From NCBI GenBank assembly GCA_009760855.2, contig WPIO01000013.1, positions 5,264,501 through 5,328,500 on the forward strand: a stretch of 64,000 nt of DNA, written 5' to 3'. Under the pieces are notes generated by a model. That model worked only from the letters and a program-made list of their open reading frames with translations, had not been told where the DNA came from and searched no databases. Of the stretch, positions 1 through 13,600 are shown piece by piece (position 1 is the first letter of the stretch; each line of letters opens with the position of its first letter). This stretch comes from Cristatella mucedo (taxonomy: Eukaryota > Bryozoa > Phylactolaemata > Cristatellidae). Position numbers and translations under genes: made by a program.

Positions 1-97
1 ACAATATTCTGAATGTTCTATTGCAAAGGCAGCCCAATGGAAGATGTTTTTTTTTCTATCCAAAAATGGAGGCCCGGAAGCTTCTATAACAAGTAAA

Positions 98-246
98 GGC
101 TAGGTGATTAAATAACTTCCTTTATATAGCAAGCAGAAGAGCCGTAACAGATATTTCCCTTGCTTGCACAGGCGATAAAAATTGCCTGCTACAGGACTCG
201 TATGTACGACCTAGGTTTTGAAATGCAAGCATCTTACCATTAGGCT
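98..246 (-). mobile_element. SINE-B (tRNA-derived)
   Basis: Minus-strand, diverged copy: tatagcaagcagaagagcc and the cttaccattaggctaag head. Confidence 0.6.
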
Positions 247-949
247 AAGACACTGGTGCCATGCTTCCATGTCTTTCCAAAAACTTGGGCATCCCGGCTC
301 AAGATGACCAACAGATCAGCTAAGAATAATCACGACTGGATGGAGGCAAGCAAAACCAAAATCGTTCTACCCCCAGCCAGAACTATAAAGCACAGAACAC
401 CTCAATGGGATATCATCATGCTAGAAAGAAAGAATATGTCGAGTCATCAGCAGGAGTTGAACTTAAGATCTCCGAAACCAGAGGAGGGAGTCAGACCAAC
501 TCATCTACGTAGAACGAAAAAGTACTGCCGAAATAAGAAATCAAACTCGGTACACCAGACATACTAAACAAGCCCTTTATCACCAAGCTATAACCTCATA
601 TCAAACTACACCGAGGCCACAACAATGCACACAGTCTTCTAACATAACATTTACTGAGGACAATTGTCACCCGTGCCACTGTCTGGAGTGAAAGCTCAGA
701 AAGTGGCTGGCATAGATGGCATTTACTTTGACAACCTGAAACACCTTGGAGTAGCTGACAGACCAGGGCAAGATGGCCTCTTCAAACACTACCGGATACC
801 ATTTACGGAGGAAGATACAGGTCTTGCCGAAGCCAGTGCTAGTTACTACGAGAAGGCTCCAGCAATGGCCATTTCCCAGCAAAATCCAACATCACCAAGG
901 AGATGAAAAGAACTTCGCATGCACGGCTTATTTTGCTAATTGAGCCAGT

Positions 950-1430
950 ATTACCATAGGAAAATGCATGCTTGTGATACAGGCAATAGCTGCTGAAACC
1001 AGACCTCATGCTTACAACTACTAATAATATGCTATAAAGGAAGCACGTCCATGTCTTAATGATAACATGCACACAGTCAGCATGCTTAAGCACATAAAGA
1101 GCAACTTACATGGATCCAGCAAATGCTGTTAGGAAAAGGTGTTTTAATAGCTTTTCTAACGTAGTCAAGTAAGAGAATGCCATGACGTCAGTCGGGGTGG
1201 AATTCTCGGCTTTGGGACCATCTGAACGAAAGGCAATGTATCGAAAGGATTTGAGGTTGGTTCGAGGCATAGCTAAGTGGTTTGAGTCAGAAGAGCAGAT
1301 GGAACGATGCCTGGCCTGATTAGGAAGCAGTTTGGATAGGTTGGCTGGAGCAAGAGAATAAAGGAATCTGAAAGTGAGTGACAGAACCTTGAAGTCGATA
1401 AAAGCTGCTTAATTGAGAGCCAGTACTATC
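950..1430 (-). mobile_element. LINE 3' fragment
   Basis: Diverged minus-strand copy. It is recognised by blocks such as aaaggatttgaggttgg (reverse of the LKSF coding block), caaatgctgttaggaaaagg and cacataaagagc, in the same order as in the better copies. Confidence 0.6.
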
Positions 1431-2924
1431 ACTGCTGAAGCCTGCACTCAGGAGACACTGGAGACATAGCTACTCTCGTTGATTACTCGGAAGCTAAGGT
1501 CCAGTCTGGTAGGACGACCTGCTGTAAACTCGAAAAGACTATTTCTAGTGTGTCCTAACTTCACTGCTATTCAAACATCAATTATGATTCTACCGCGGAG
1601 GATCGTTGTCAATTTTCCTTGTCTCAAGGGGCAGTGCATGCCCCATTCGCTCCACCAATTTCGACATTGGTGATGTCATGCACACTCAATCACCGAAATT
1701 GGGAGAACAATTTGCCACAAAGCCAAGCCAGTGTCAAACACCGGTGTTCCCCTCGATCATGCCTTCAACAATTACCAACAGAAGGCAACACATGCTGCCA
1801 CACCACCATCAAAGAAAAAACTAGTTAATATGACATAGGCTGCTGGTGGTACTACCATCTGGTGAACGGTGCTCTTGCTCTCGTTGCACACTAATATCAT
1901 GTAAGTCATGGAAGTTGCTAACATGCAACAACTAAAACGAAGTACATAGCCAAAAACCACAGAAAAAATATGGAGCAGAAACCACGAAGATCTTATGTCA
2001 TGTCCAGTCCACTCAAGCTTTTTCCCTATGCGTGAGCGCTTATAAGGCTCCTCAGCTACCTCTGACGTGTACAAGTACACGACTCAATAGTCATCTGTTG
2101 CTGCCATCGACATCACGAACTCATCACATGGTTAAGTTTCACTGACTGTCCACGATGACTGCGCTGGCATTAGCGACCTGCCTGGTCGACAGAAGAAGTG
2201 CTGGCCTCCAATCTTATAGCAGTGCGACATGGTTGCTCAAGTTGGCACCGAAGAAAGTTTTGTCTTTAAACCCTGACTACTGCGCTGATGCACAAGCAGC
2301 AAGGCTAAGCTTGCCCCCTACCAAAGCAGTTGGCTTATTGCCGACCACCCCAGATTATCGCGTGACCCCAGCGAACCGCATACCAAAACGCCTGCTCAAC
2401 TGTTTGCACTAACCTCATGCCAAATCACGGTGCTCAATTGCAACGCATGCACCAATGAGCTACCATGAACTATAGGATTACACTGCCACCGTTAAAAGGG
2501 CACACCGAGCTAATGCCATAAGAGATCTGCTTACTTGGTCGGTTTTGATTTTATGGTTTGCTACCCAGTGACAACTGCCTTCTCTGATTACCACGATGAT
2601 AACATGCTCAGCAGCAGCTGCCCAAGACTTGCCATTGAAACAGCGGCCAGTTTTTGCTTTTTGACATATTTCAGCTCTATAGCGATATGTCAGGTGACTG
2701 TCAAGTTCCGTAATATGCTCGGCTGTTACAGAGATTCCTGCTTATCCTTATGGCTTATGACACGGTAGCCAAGTTTAGTGCTGCTTTTTAGCTTTTACCT
2801 GCAGGTCATAATCCGGCTGCACCATCTACCCTCCTGCAGTGACTATAGCTGTCCTAGCTGCTTCCTTCTTTAACTGATTTCTTTCTGCTTCTTTTCTTAC
2901 CCCGAATTTTGCTAAAAACCTGGT

Positions 2925-3094
2925 TTTACCCTAAAGTTTACCTTTACAGCCACGTGCACAAGCAATACCTAAGCCATGCATGCATCAGACACCATCCTCA
3001 CAGCATTGCTTTACCCTAAGGTTTTCCTTTAGAGCCACTTGCACTAGCAATACCTGAGCCATACATGCACCAGGCACCATCCTCATAGCATCCT
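2925..3094 (+). repeat. 85-bp tandem duplication
   Basis: Two adjacent units beginning tttaccctaa at 2925 and 3010, sharing caatacct..agccat and ccatcctca. About 85% identical by eye. Confidence 0.88.
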
Positions 3095-3483
3095 TCTTAT
3101 CACAGCCTCACACTGCTTGCTAAGCTGATAGCTTGAGCAACCCGGTTAAGGCCGGTGCAGCTAAACGATTAGGCACATTCTTGGCCTTCCGCCCGACCGG
3201 CTTGTCATTCTGGCACTCATTCATTCACCTCTCTACACATCCTCCTCTCTCATTTCCCGGACCCTTGCTCTGCTGGGTCTTTATGATAAATTCTTTCAAT
3301 CTCTCTTATCGGCCACAACTTACAATAGTTCGTCGAGGATAGATTAGCCAGCCCCCTTATCTGGCGGCAGCTGGTCGCCTGCACCGTCGTTCATTTAAAA
3401 GGCTGTACTGCGTAGGACGAGGCCAGTGTATGAGCATCGCCTACCCAAGAGACGAGTGCATCTTCATAATTATGTGTGGGTCA

Positions 3484-3513
3484 TGTTTGCACCATTTACA
3501 AATGGTGCAAACA
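3484..3513. repeat. Perfect inverted repeat, 14-bp arms, 2-bp spacer
   Basis: tgtttgcaccattt, then ac, then its exact reverse complement. It lies in the region beyond SCOT exon 11. Confidence 0.95.
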
Positions 3514-3809
3514 CCAACCCATAGCGCAGAGCATTTTCAGCACAAGGCCTCCCAGCTTCTGAACCCTAAATTTGCATCCCTACATTAGGGGAGGCCAACT
3601 GTTTCAATGCCCTCTTTTATTGCACTTGCCCGTGGTTGTTACATAAAGTACACTATAAAGAAAGAGTTCTTCAATCGATCTGTTCGAGCACAGCGATCTT
3701 TGTAAGGAGCAAACGAAACGATGATGACACTTGAGGTTGATCGATTTTGGTCGACATACAGACTTTTACTACATTATTTTGCCCGAGGCATGTGTATGGA
3801 GTGCATCCT

Positions 3810-4056
3810 TCCCGACAAAGGTCACGTTGATGTATCCTGATGTGATGACATTTAAAAAGAAACTTAAAACACCTGTTTATTACAGCACCTAGTGAGTCTT
3901 TGTGTTTTGTCCTTATGTGCATATGCGTGCTTACACTGGGCCTGCTGTTTGCGAATGTTACCACCAATCATCTGGTAATGCTTTCTATACAGCATCTGTA
4001 AAGTGCCTACAAATATTCAGTTCCTTGAGGGTGCTATGCAAATGTATTATCATGAC
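3810..4056 (+). mobile_element. LINE 3' end
   Basis: Plus-strand copy with acatttaaaaagaaactta, a 3' UTR and the tail gagggtgctatgcaaatg. Confidence 0.75.
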
Positions 4057-4528
4057 CATCGCAGCCACTCCTACCACTTCGGCACCACCATCACCAACAG
4101 AAGAAGGCCAGCTTCAAAAGTGGTCGGTAGCTGCAGAGTTCGGACGTCAAGTGTGAGATCTCTACTACACCGATTATTTCCACGGGTGACTGTTTGAAGG
4201 CACACACATCACCCACAGCAGTTGTCCGCTGGGAAGAACCAAATTTTCAACAAACTAGCAAAGTTACATGTAACCATCTCCAACCAGGCTTGCAACGATC
4301 GCTGTGGATTCTCACCGATCGTTTGATGCACAGCTATTCACCAGTCAGACCTGCTACCCTGCTCGAGTCTATATAGGCAAATGCCTGCAAAACTACATAA
4401 CACAAACGATTACTCATTTTTTGGACAAAGAAGATTACTCGCTAAGAGACTTCTCTTCCTGACTATGGATAAACCTGCCAGGGCGTATCTCAACGGCACA
4501 ATTAAGCATATCCTAATGGGTTACTCAC

Positions 4529-4609
4529 CAACTCTGTTATGATGGTATTGACCACACCTTTGCCTGTCAGGGGCAGGGTACACTTGTCAAGAATCTTAGG
4601 AGAACCATC
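4529..4609 (-). CDS. OXCT1: SCOT exon 11, last one inside the window
   Basis: 27 codons, phase 0-0, acceptor ttggcacag, donor gtgagt. It encodes [20 protein letters not shown] and TEL. The following family segment (VFDVD...) was not found between 1 and 4528. Confidence 0.94.
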
Positions 4610-7600
4610 CTGTGCCAACAAAAAGAGTAGTGTCACAATCAATGCAGTACAAATATTACCTCAAAACTTGTATGGTACACAGAAAGGCAACAATCATACC
4701 AGCTTCAATAGATACATAAAAACCGAGAGCTCACGGTATGCTCAGTAGAGGAGGGCATTACAGTCGCAGAGGCAGGAAAACAGATTCAGCCACACTATCT
4801 GACCTTGGCAGTATGCTCCATCGCAATCACAACCTTGGTCTTGCTGCTTGCAACTAGGTCCATTGCACCACCCATTCCTTTGACGAGTTTTCCCTGCAAG
4901 GTCACTCATATTTTGAGAAACACAAACACATACGCATATGCACGTCCACACACACCCAAACTGACAGGCTTTGTACAAGAAGGAATGACCTTGTGCTAAC
5001 AAAAAAGGCAGGTTCGGTGAGTTTACACTAATCACAGATTCAAAATGAGGTCCCAACAAAATAGAGACTTGTAAAGCAAAACAGTCAACGCTAGCTTACA
5101 CACGGCACCATACAGCTGGTCTGATATCCACAGAATGCATAACGCACAGATGCCGAGGTGAGTGAAAGGGTATCTCTAAGACCGGTCATGCACAATTTGC
5201 CAGGGCGACAGGAGAGCTTCGCCGAGTCTCAAGAGTGAGAGACCATCAGATGTGCTATGCCGACGAGCTAGCTGACACACCAGCAGGCCTTTGAAAGACA
5301 GCAAGTGTTATCCACAGCATCCACTCTACTGCCAGCCAATGATATCAGCCTCTGTGTGTTGCCATACTGTCCACTCGCAGACCTCTCAGCCTCAACCACG
5401 GCGGCAGCATGGCAACGAATAACCAGTGACGTCTAACGACAGAGTCCTAATAAGTTATGAATGGCAGCTACGTATACAGTTCTATTGCGACGGATAGTCT
5501 TCTTCTGAGATTACCACTCATGCACGGCTGTAGAACCTGATATCGGGACTGTTCACGAGCAAATCGAACAGACCAGAGCCGAGTGAGCCCGAGCGAGTGC
5601 AGAGAGCCGAGGCAAACAAATGCACACATGCATATAGGCAAATGCGTGCAAAAACTACAGCACTGCCAAGCAAGGGATGAATCCAGAAAGGTCAAAGAAG
5701 TGAAGCAAGAACTGACAGCAACAATGAATTTCCTGCGGCCACTGTAAGGAAAAGGTATTCTAGCTTAAATCTAGCTGAACTAACTACTCCCCCCCTTCCC
5801 CTATCATACCACCAATTGTCTTGGTCACTTAGCCAGTGCTGAAAACCAACCTCAAATCCGTTGGAGGGCATGTCTTGAGTTCATATGCATCAAGAGCAGG
5901 AAACCCATTACCGACACGTGTAACAATATCCTTTGACTGTGCTGCTACATTCAAAAAGGTGCAAAACACACCCCTGACACAGACACCCCAGCGGCGTTGT
6001 TCCTCACAGCATTCGATTCATGGGGATCAGAAGCTCGGAAAAAATCTGCGCTATTTGCCGGTTTTGGTCTAGAACATGGGTTCACTCGGTACACGCGGCT
6101 GTACCCTTCCCTAGCTCAGCAGTGAGTCGCTATAGTTAAATAGCCACACACACGGCAAACTAAAATCAGCAGTGTAAACAGCTGACAAGGTCGAGCAACA
6201 TCGGGCCAGCAGCCATCAGATACATGGCCTCACAGCATGTCAATTTTTAATCATTTCTGCGGTAGCTGAAATCCCACCAGCTCTACTAAATATGTGACTC
6301 GTCTGCAAGCAAGTCCTCTGGTATCACAGATTTGTAATACTGAATGACTAGTAGTTCTATTTTGATGGCAGCACAGCTGTAGCCGAGCTTAGCAAGCCAA
6401 GTGAAGGAGTGCAGCAGAGCTCTTTGTTACTGTTGCAATTTCAGCATAACCGTTAGTTGTGTATTTATGCTTCTTGGCAGTGTTAATGTTGAGTGACAGT
6501 TATAATGTATAAAAGCTTCTCGGCTGAGAACAGTAGTCAGTGCGATGAACATTGCGACAAAGCAGATCTAGGAATTTGTTGCACAGGTTTTCTTACCACT
6601 CCCATCAAATTCCACTGGCCCTAGTCGTGGGGGTGGGAGAAAATACAGAGAATTGGTAAGCGAGGAAAAACAGCACCGCTGACTACACAGTGCATCTGTG
6701 GGAACATGACAATGTATTTTCCAAAACAGTGATAATTCATTTGATAATTCATTTATATAGCGCCCCAAGAGAACTTAATCTCTATTCAGGCGCTTCACAT
6801 ATGCCTCGGGGCTCGAGCCCATGACCTCAGTCAGACCTTGATCGGAGCGAGCACCTTAACCGCTAGACCAAACCAGTCTAATAACAGGGTCATTAGAGTA
6901 AGTCTCGCCACTATTCAAAGGCACACAAAGAGAGCCAATAAAAGAGATTTTTAAATAGGTACACATGGAAGCATGAGCGTAATGGTTTCTTGTAATTGTT
7001 TCTTTCCGACAGGATATTATCTACAACCTTTGTTGACTCCGATCAATCCTTTAACTGCTTCTTACAGATGCTACTGGTTCTAACACTCTCAACACTAGGC
7101 TTTAAAGTACTTTTTGACTTTAATGACCATCTAGTCGCCGAAACCGGCTCCCGACGTTTAGTGAGTGCATAAGTGTGCATGAGCTTGAGTGCACACGTAG
7201 AACTCATACAAATGCTTCTTTTCAAAACAGTAAAGGCACAGGATCAGCAGACAAGGTCTTGCCATTACTCACACTAATGAAGACCGAAGTCTTGCCATTA
7301 TTCACATTAATGATGCCTAGTTTTGCACACAGTGAGTGCCATTGACAACGCGTAGCATGCCTTCAGCACACGAGTAAGATAACTGAATAGACTCAGCACC
7401 TTCATTTGTCGAAACTGAATGGTGTGTGACTCTGGCCCATTTGCGAACTGATCATCAATAATGTACTGAAATTTCAACGATTGCTAGCACAAAGCAACAA
7501 TTTGCAACAAGGCTATTTTGGTGACGGCAGACACTGCCAGGCATACACACGAGGTCTGACCGTGCTTCCAGATTATTAAGGATCCTTGCTCTGCCATGGT

Positions 7601-10600
7601 GCTAAAAAGGCCCACAAAACTGCTTAAATTAACAGCTACAGAGACAGAGGCTTTCGTCGGGACCCTAACTCGACAAGGAGCACAAAACACAAGCCACTCA
7701 TCTGACAACGAATATGAAGGCCACACGGACTTCACAGAAGGGATATGATTCAACACATAAATGGGTTCTGGGGAAGGCTTAGAGTCGCTTGCAGGAGAGG
7801 CACGTGTCACACAACTGCTGGGGCCGTCGACTGCAGCAAAACAAGGCCGCCAGGCAGCCCTGAACGCTTTAGACGATCAAGCAACAGAGCTAAAGATTTG
7901 CAAGAAGCTTGAAGACGGCACAGCAGGCTCCTGTCCGTGCGTGCACCGAAAAATCGCCAATGCGACTGTCATTTCCACAGCTCCACAGCAGACACACGGC
8001 ATGACACCGTGACAAACAGGGCAATTAACGGCTTGCACATGGCAACGACGAGCCTCTGCACTGCCAAGCTCAATACGACGACCTGAAAGCAAACGGGGCC
8101 GCGCACGAAGGACCTACCGGTATCATCCAGTTTGCCAGATCACCGTTCTTGGATACTTGCATGGCTCCCAGGATGGTCAAGTCGATATGTCCTCTAGACA
8201 AAATGCAATGTATGGTTAATACAAACACCTTATCGTGCGAGCACGAACATCAATTAATAAGCATTTGCACGTGCCCTGCATGCAAAGTGCCCCCTTAGAA
8301 GCAGACAGACAACTCTACAGAACCATTGCCTGACACTGGTCGATACTACAGTGGAGGGGACCACAAATTCATGTTCTGCAGAGGACAGCATGATCGTTCT
8401 CAAGAAAAAAATTGGTTAAAGTTAAGAGTTAACTGATTTTATCAGCCTCATTTATATAAGCGGGCAGGAGAGCCTTAACGGCTATCACCGACGCTTGCAA
8501 TGGGGACTTCAGGATTTCTCACTGCAAGCCTGAAACCGACGACCTGGGTCGTGAAGAGTGAGCGACTTACCCACGGGCGAGAACCTCACCCATTAGCACC
8601 CTATCCCTACCTTGCAAACCAAGTCACTCTTTCAATCAGGCCTGATCAGCCAGGGGATCCACTACAGGTGCAGCCAAGTTGCACCAACCCCACCCACGAA
8701 TGCGGAAACTTCAGAGCATCGTCCATGACTAACTGCACGACAGCCATTTCAGCTTTGCACTGAAGACCGCACGCTTCACTCTGGAGAGGTGAGAGGCCAT
8801 TGATCAGGCAGACAAGCACGGCACAACTGCGGTGCTGCACGCATGCAGCTGGCCTACTACAGTAGCTGAAGTACAACTAGCTGCTCTGCAGCAACTAGTT
8901 GGCTGTCTGCCGGTGGCGTTTAGCATTCCTCTGACACATGCCTGCAGGTGACCATCCGGCAATCAAAGCTTCCACAACCACCCTACATGCCCCCCTGCTC
9001 AGACAGACGAAAAAGCAGCCCAGCACTGCAAGGCAGGGTCAGCTGCTAATGGTGTTTTGCAAAATAAATAAAAAAGGGGAGGCAAGGAAAGTGCCCAATG
9101 AAAGTTCACAGCTGCCAGCCAGAACGCGCAAGACGGCGAGGCAGGATGCCTGGCAAGGGGGGACACCAGCTACCCTCGTATCATAGCAAAGGACTCGTCG
9201 CTCGAGAAGTAGGAGCCTCCGGGTAACACAGTGACCGTCTCCTTTCCGGCATTGATGAGATCAGGATCCTGTTCACCGGGCTTTGGAAATGGACCCTGCA
9301 ATCGAGATGAAAACCGTTCGGATCTTACAACAAGAGAAGGGGACCGCCATATTTTTTATCATTCGCCCAGCTGCTGGCAACCATCACGTCTCACCAAGCC
9401 GAGAATGCCGTTCTCGCTCTGCAATGTAACGCTTAGTCCGGGTCGAATGTAATTAGCTGCTAGCATCGGCATTCCAATTCCAAGATTAGCTGAATACATT
9501 CAGTCAAGGAGGAAACACGAACAACAACTAATAGACAATCAAAACAGGTTCAGGCTGCAGCAACATAATTACGACAGGGGTGACCAAAATGCAAAAATAA
9601 AACCGTGAGGCAGTGATGTATGCAAACGAACAGGACCCATTACAGCAGGGAATACATAACCCACCCATTCGGTGCACGCTCGACTATCATTACCTCATAC
9701 CAAGCCGTGTAATGAAAAGGCCACGTGAAAGTTGGCCAGCGAGAGGCAGGGTTGATCAAGTGCTACTGCATTTACTCTGGGCTCGGGAATGGGACGGGAA
9801 TATGACAACACAGACAAAAACAAAAACGTGCAACGGCTAACTAAACAGAACACTTCACCGACGTCGAACAATTGCGGTGCTACGGTTGGTGCAAATGTAT
9901 CCATATCTCGACCTGCAGCTTCATTAAGCCAATTGAACTACACTCAATCACAAACATTTTTCGCACCACTTAATTCTCAGTGTTCGGATTTGCCAAAGCA
10001 CAAGCCGTAGCCACTGAGCATATGGGAAGTCCGGGGAGCCGGGAGTTATCTGAGTTATCTCTTGGGCGGCTATGGTAGTCCTACTCACATGCTTATCACA
10101 CAAAAAACACTGTAACCAGACCGTTAGACCGGGAGATTCGCCATTTTAAAGGTAATAACCTCTTTCGGGTTTCCCAACATGTATAGGAACGACCTGCATT
10201 GTACTTCCTCGAACTGCTCTGCAGTGAAGAGATAACATTTACGGCGCCCACAACTCAAACTTCCAGATCAGCCACACACAGAGGTAAAATACCGGGCAGA
10301 AACGCTGCAGTGCCCGTATTAAGGGAATGCTGACAGCGCTTCGTCAACAAGGCCATAGTAACCATGAGATTGGGCAACGGATTAAGATTAGCAAATTAAA
10401 AAAATCCTAGCTGATTAAACAGCCTCTTTTTGTATAGCAACAGAAGAGCCTTTTAGGGCTATCACCACAGCTTGCAGTGGCGATAAAGAATCACCCACCG
10501 CAGGAATCGAACTCACGACCTCGGGACCGAGGTCGTGAAAACTACCGCCTTACCTAGTGTGCCACCACGGCTCACCAAATTAGATGGTAGCCCTGCGGAA

Positions 10601-13600
10601 TAGAACTGTTACACTTCGAATCCTTGCACAGTCATACACGGACGACAGAGGGATCGATATTAGTAAAGATCGAGGTCCATATGAGGCTCACTAAGAATGA
10701 CATCTTTTAACGGGTTAAAAAACGCAAGTCTCTGCTCACCAGCCGACATAAAGCAGACCCTTTACACTAGGCTTACAACCACACCCACTGGACAGAAGAC
10801 GACTCGAGTTCTGTTTTATGGACAGACGAGAGTGGGTTCACAATACTTGGTAACAGAAAGCGACGTATAAGGGTTAGCCGAAGGAAAGATGAGGCTTACT
10901 GGCATGACAGCTTTTCACCTACAGTGAAATTCGGAGGCAAATCGGCGATGGTTTGTGGCCGTTTAGCCGAAAAAAGGTGTTAAGAGTGCTGCATCCGTTT
11001 GAATTTATTATTGACCAACATGCATATCTTCAGGTGGTCAAGGAAGTTGGACTGCAAAGCACAAACACTCTGCTTGGAGATCGGTATATTTGGCAGCAAT
11101 ATGACGACCCTAAGCACACTTCCAGGTTAGTATGACACTGTTTTGATAAATGTGATGTAGTAATGATGTAGTGGCCCAGCCAGTCACGGACCTGAACACC
11201 TCAGAACATTTATGGGACGACATTGCCAGTCGGCTTAGTTCGGCCTACATCAACAGCCAATCTTTTCCAGTAAAATGTAAGCTCTGTGGAATGCTAAAAC
11301 CGAGGAGTCAGCACAGAAGTTCGTGTGGCCTCTATGGCCGGGTGGCTAAGGGAGGTCATTTGGAATTGTGGTGAACCTACCTCATAATAAACGTGAGAAT
11401 CTCATGCATTTCTTTGCGGGCTGTTAATAGTTACTTTCACTCGCTCTGCGCAACTTTAGAATGTCTGGCATCGTAAAAAACCCTTTCATTACCTGACCGA
11501 TGTAGCAGCCACAAGACCTGCGGCTAGATTTCGAGAACCTTTGAGTGTATGTGGCCGTTCTCAGTGGAGAGTTTTCTAAAGCCTATCACAAAAAAACCTG
11601 ATCAGCCATCTGTGCAATCGTTGGCACACTGGGACTCGACGAAGTGCAAAGCATGTTACGTCGAGCCCTGATCCGTGACAGCGCCACCTGGGTCGGCATA
11701 GGGGCACGGGAGCTTCTCTGGCAAGTATTAAACAGACAGAAAGGATACCGTGCATGCCGTCTTTGAATTCCATCGCGGCCCGTTTTACAATCCTCTCACG
11801 AATGGCTACACCATCATTCTTGTCCGAAGCAGCAGTCCCAGCAGCAGCAGTCCCAGCAGCAGCAGTCCCAGCAGCAGCAGCAGCAGCTGAAGCCGGCTTG
11901 GACAAGCGAAGTCTCTGCAAGTGAAGGCAATCACGAAAATGCAGAGGCTCAAGCAAGCAGCAGCAACTGATGTAGCTTTGGCGGCAGAGGCTTAAAGTGG
12001 GCAATAATAGCATAACCGGTACATACACCACTGCCGGTGGCCGCAGGGTCGAGTCACTTAGACACACACCATGCACCAACGCAGCATACCATCGTAGTAC
12101 TACCGCTGCTACTGCTACTACTACTCCTGATAGCATTGTTTTTACAGCCTCCTAGGAGAGCTAAATTTCTTTATAGGCACCGCACATATGCTAGAAAGAA
12201 AGCATATCAACTGATTAGAGATAGCAACATGCACAATTACAGCATGCAAAAGCACGTAACCCACAGTTCAAATGGGTGAAGCAAATGCTGTGAGAAACAT
12301 GTGAGCGTATGTTTCGAACGTCAAGCTGCTACAAAGTGATCGGATTGGGTGCATAGGATTGGGTGCATAGGATTGGGTGCATATGAGTAGGCACAGAAGG
12401 CACAGTCTTGTAAGGATCTGAGGCTGGTTGGGATAGTTAAACGACCACGGCCAAGGGAGTGGATGGTGTGAGAGGAAGCCTGAAAGGCAAGCATTTCAAA
12501 AAGGGAAGCCAAAGTAAGAAAATGAACGAACCTATAAAGTGAGTGACAGGACTCGGAAGTCTACGTGCTGGAGAGCCACCGAAGGTCGAACTGAAGTAGT
12601 GTATTGTGGCAATTGTGATACTTGACAGACAAGCCTAGCTGCCGAGTTGTGCAGCTCTTGATAGCGCTGTATGGAGCAGGCAGGAAGACCTGCAAGGAGC
12701 GAGTCACAGTAGTCTAGTACCCAAATTTTTGCATAGGTGTGGTCACCAGCCAACAGATGGTTTCTAACTTAAGCAACGTCAGTCCAGTCTCCTTACTACC
12801 GTCCCTATCAAAGACACTGGAACGAGTTGTGACAGACCAGCTGAACTCCTATATTGAAACTTCAAACCTAGCAAGCACATTCAAGTCTGGTTTTAGAGCT
12901 AATCACTCCAGAGTCAGCATTGCTTCGATTGTATAACGACCTTCTTAGGAATGTAGACTTAGGAAAAGTATCTTATGCTGTTTTGCTTGATCTTTCGGCA
13001 GCATCTGATACTACTGATTCCCAAGTCCTTCTCGAGCGCCTCTAATCTCGCCTGGAGACTTCAGAGCATTTATGTTTACAGAAAAAGATTATCCGAGGAA
13101 CGACTGAAGTACGGTATACCTCAGCGCTCCGTGCTTTGTCGGCTTCTTTTCACGGTTTATTTTCACCTTCTTACCAATGTGATCACCAAGCACAATCTAG
13201 GCTTTCACTTCTATGCAGATGACACTGAGCTATACCTTTGCTTTGGTCCTCCTAGCCCTCCAGCACGTCGAATTTTCTCAACTCTCTTGCTGAATATATT
13301 GATGACATCCGAACATGGATGACAGCAAACTTTCTCAACTGGAATGACTATTAAACCAACTTAATAGTTATGGGCAAACCAAGTGTGATTCAGAAATTGG
13401 AAAACTTAATGCTCAAACTCAGCTCTGCTAGCACACCTCCTGTTGCATCTGCACGAAATCTAGGTATCCTGTTCCAGTATGACTTTTCATTAGACGACTA
13501 CATTAGCTCCACAGTCAAGTCTGCCTACTTTCAACTACATAACAATTTCGGGCTTGCTTAGAAAGGGACACTACAACTACATTGGCCCATTCATTTGACA

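Larger units (their letters stand above)
1..4528. other. SCOT 3' intron / left flank, repeats only
   Basis: No exon was recognised. It holds a SINE-B, a LINE fragment, the 85-bp duplication, an inverted repeat and a LINE 3' end. The last SCOT coding segment was looked for on the minus strand and not found. Confidence 0.6.
4894..8117. other. SCOT intron 9-10
   Basis: A LINE fragment (5835), a SINE-A (6744) and a 33-bp duplication. Nothing else is recognised. Confidence 0.6.

Noticed and set aside
664-906. 80-codon plus-strand open frame
   Set aside because: No recognisable domain, no splice context, and borders a LINE fragment.
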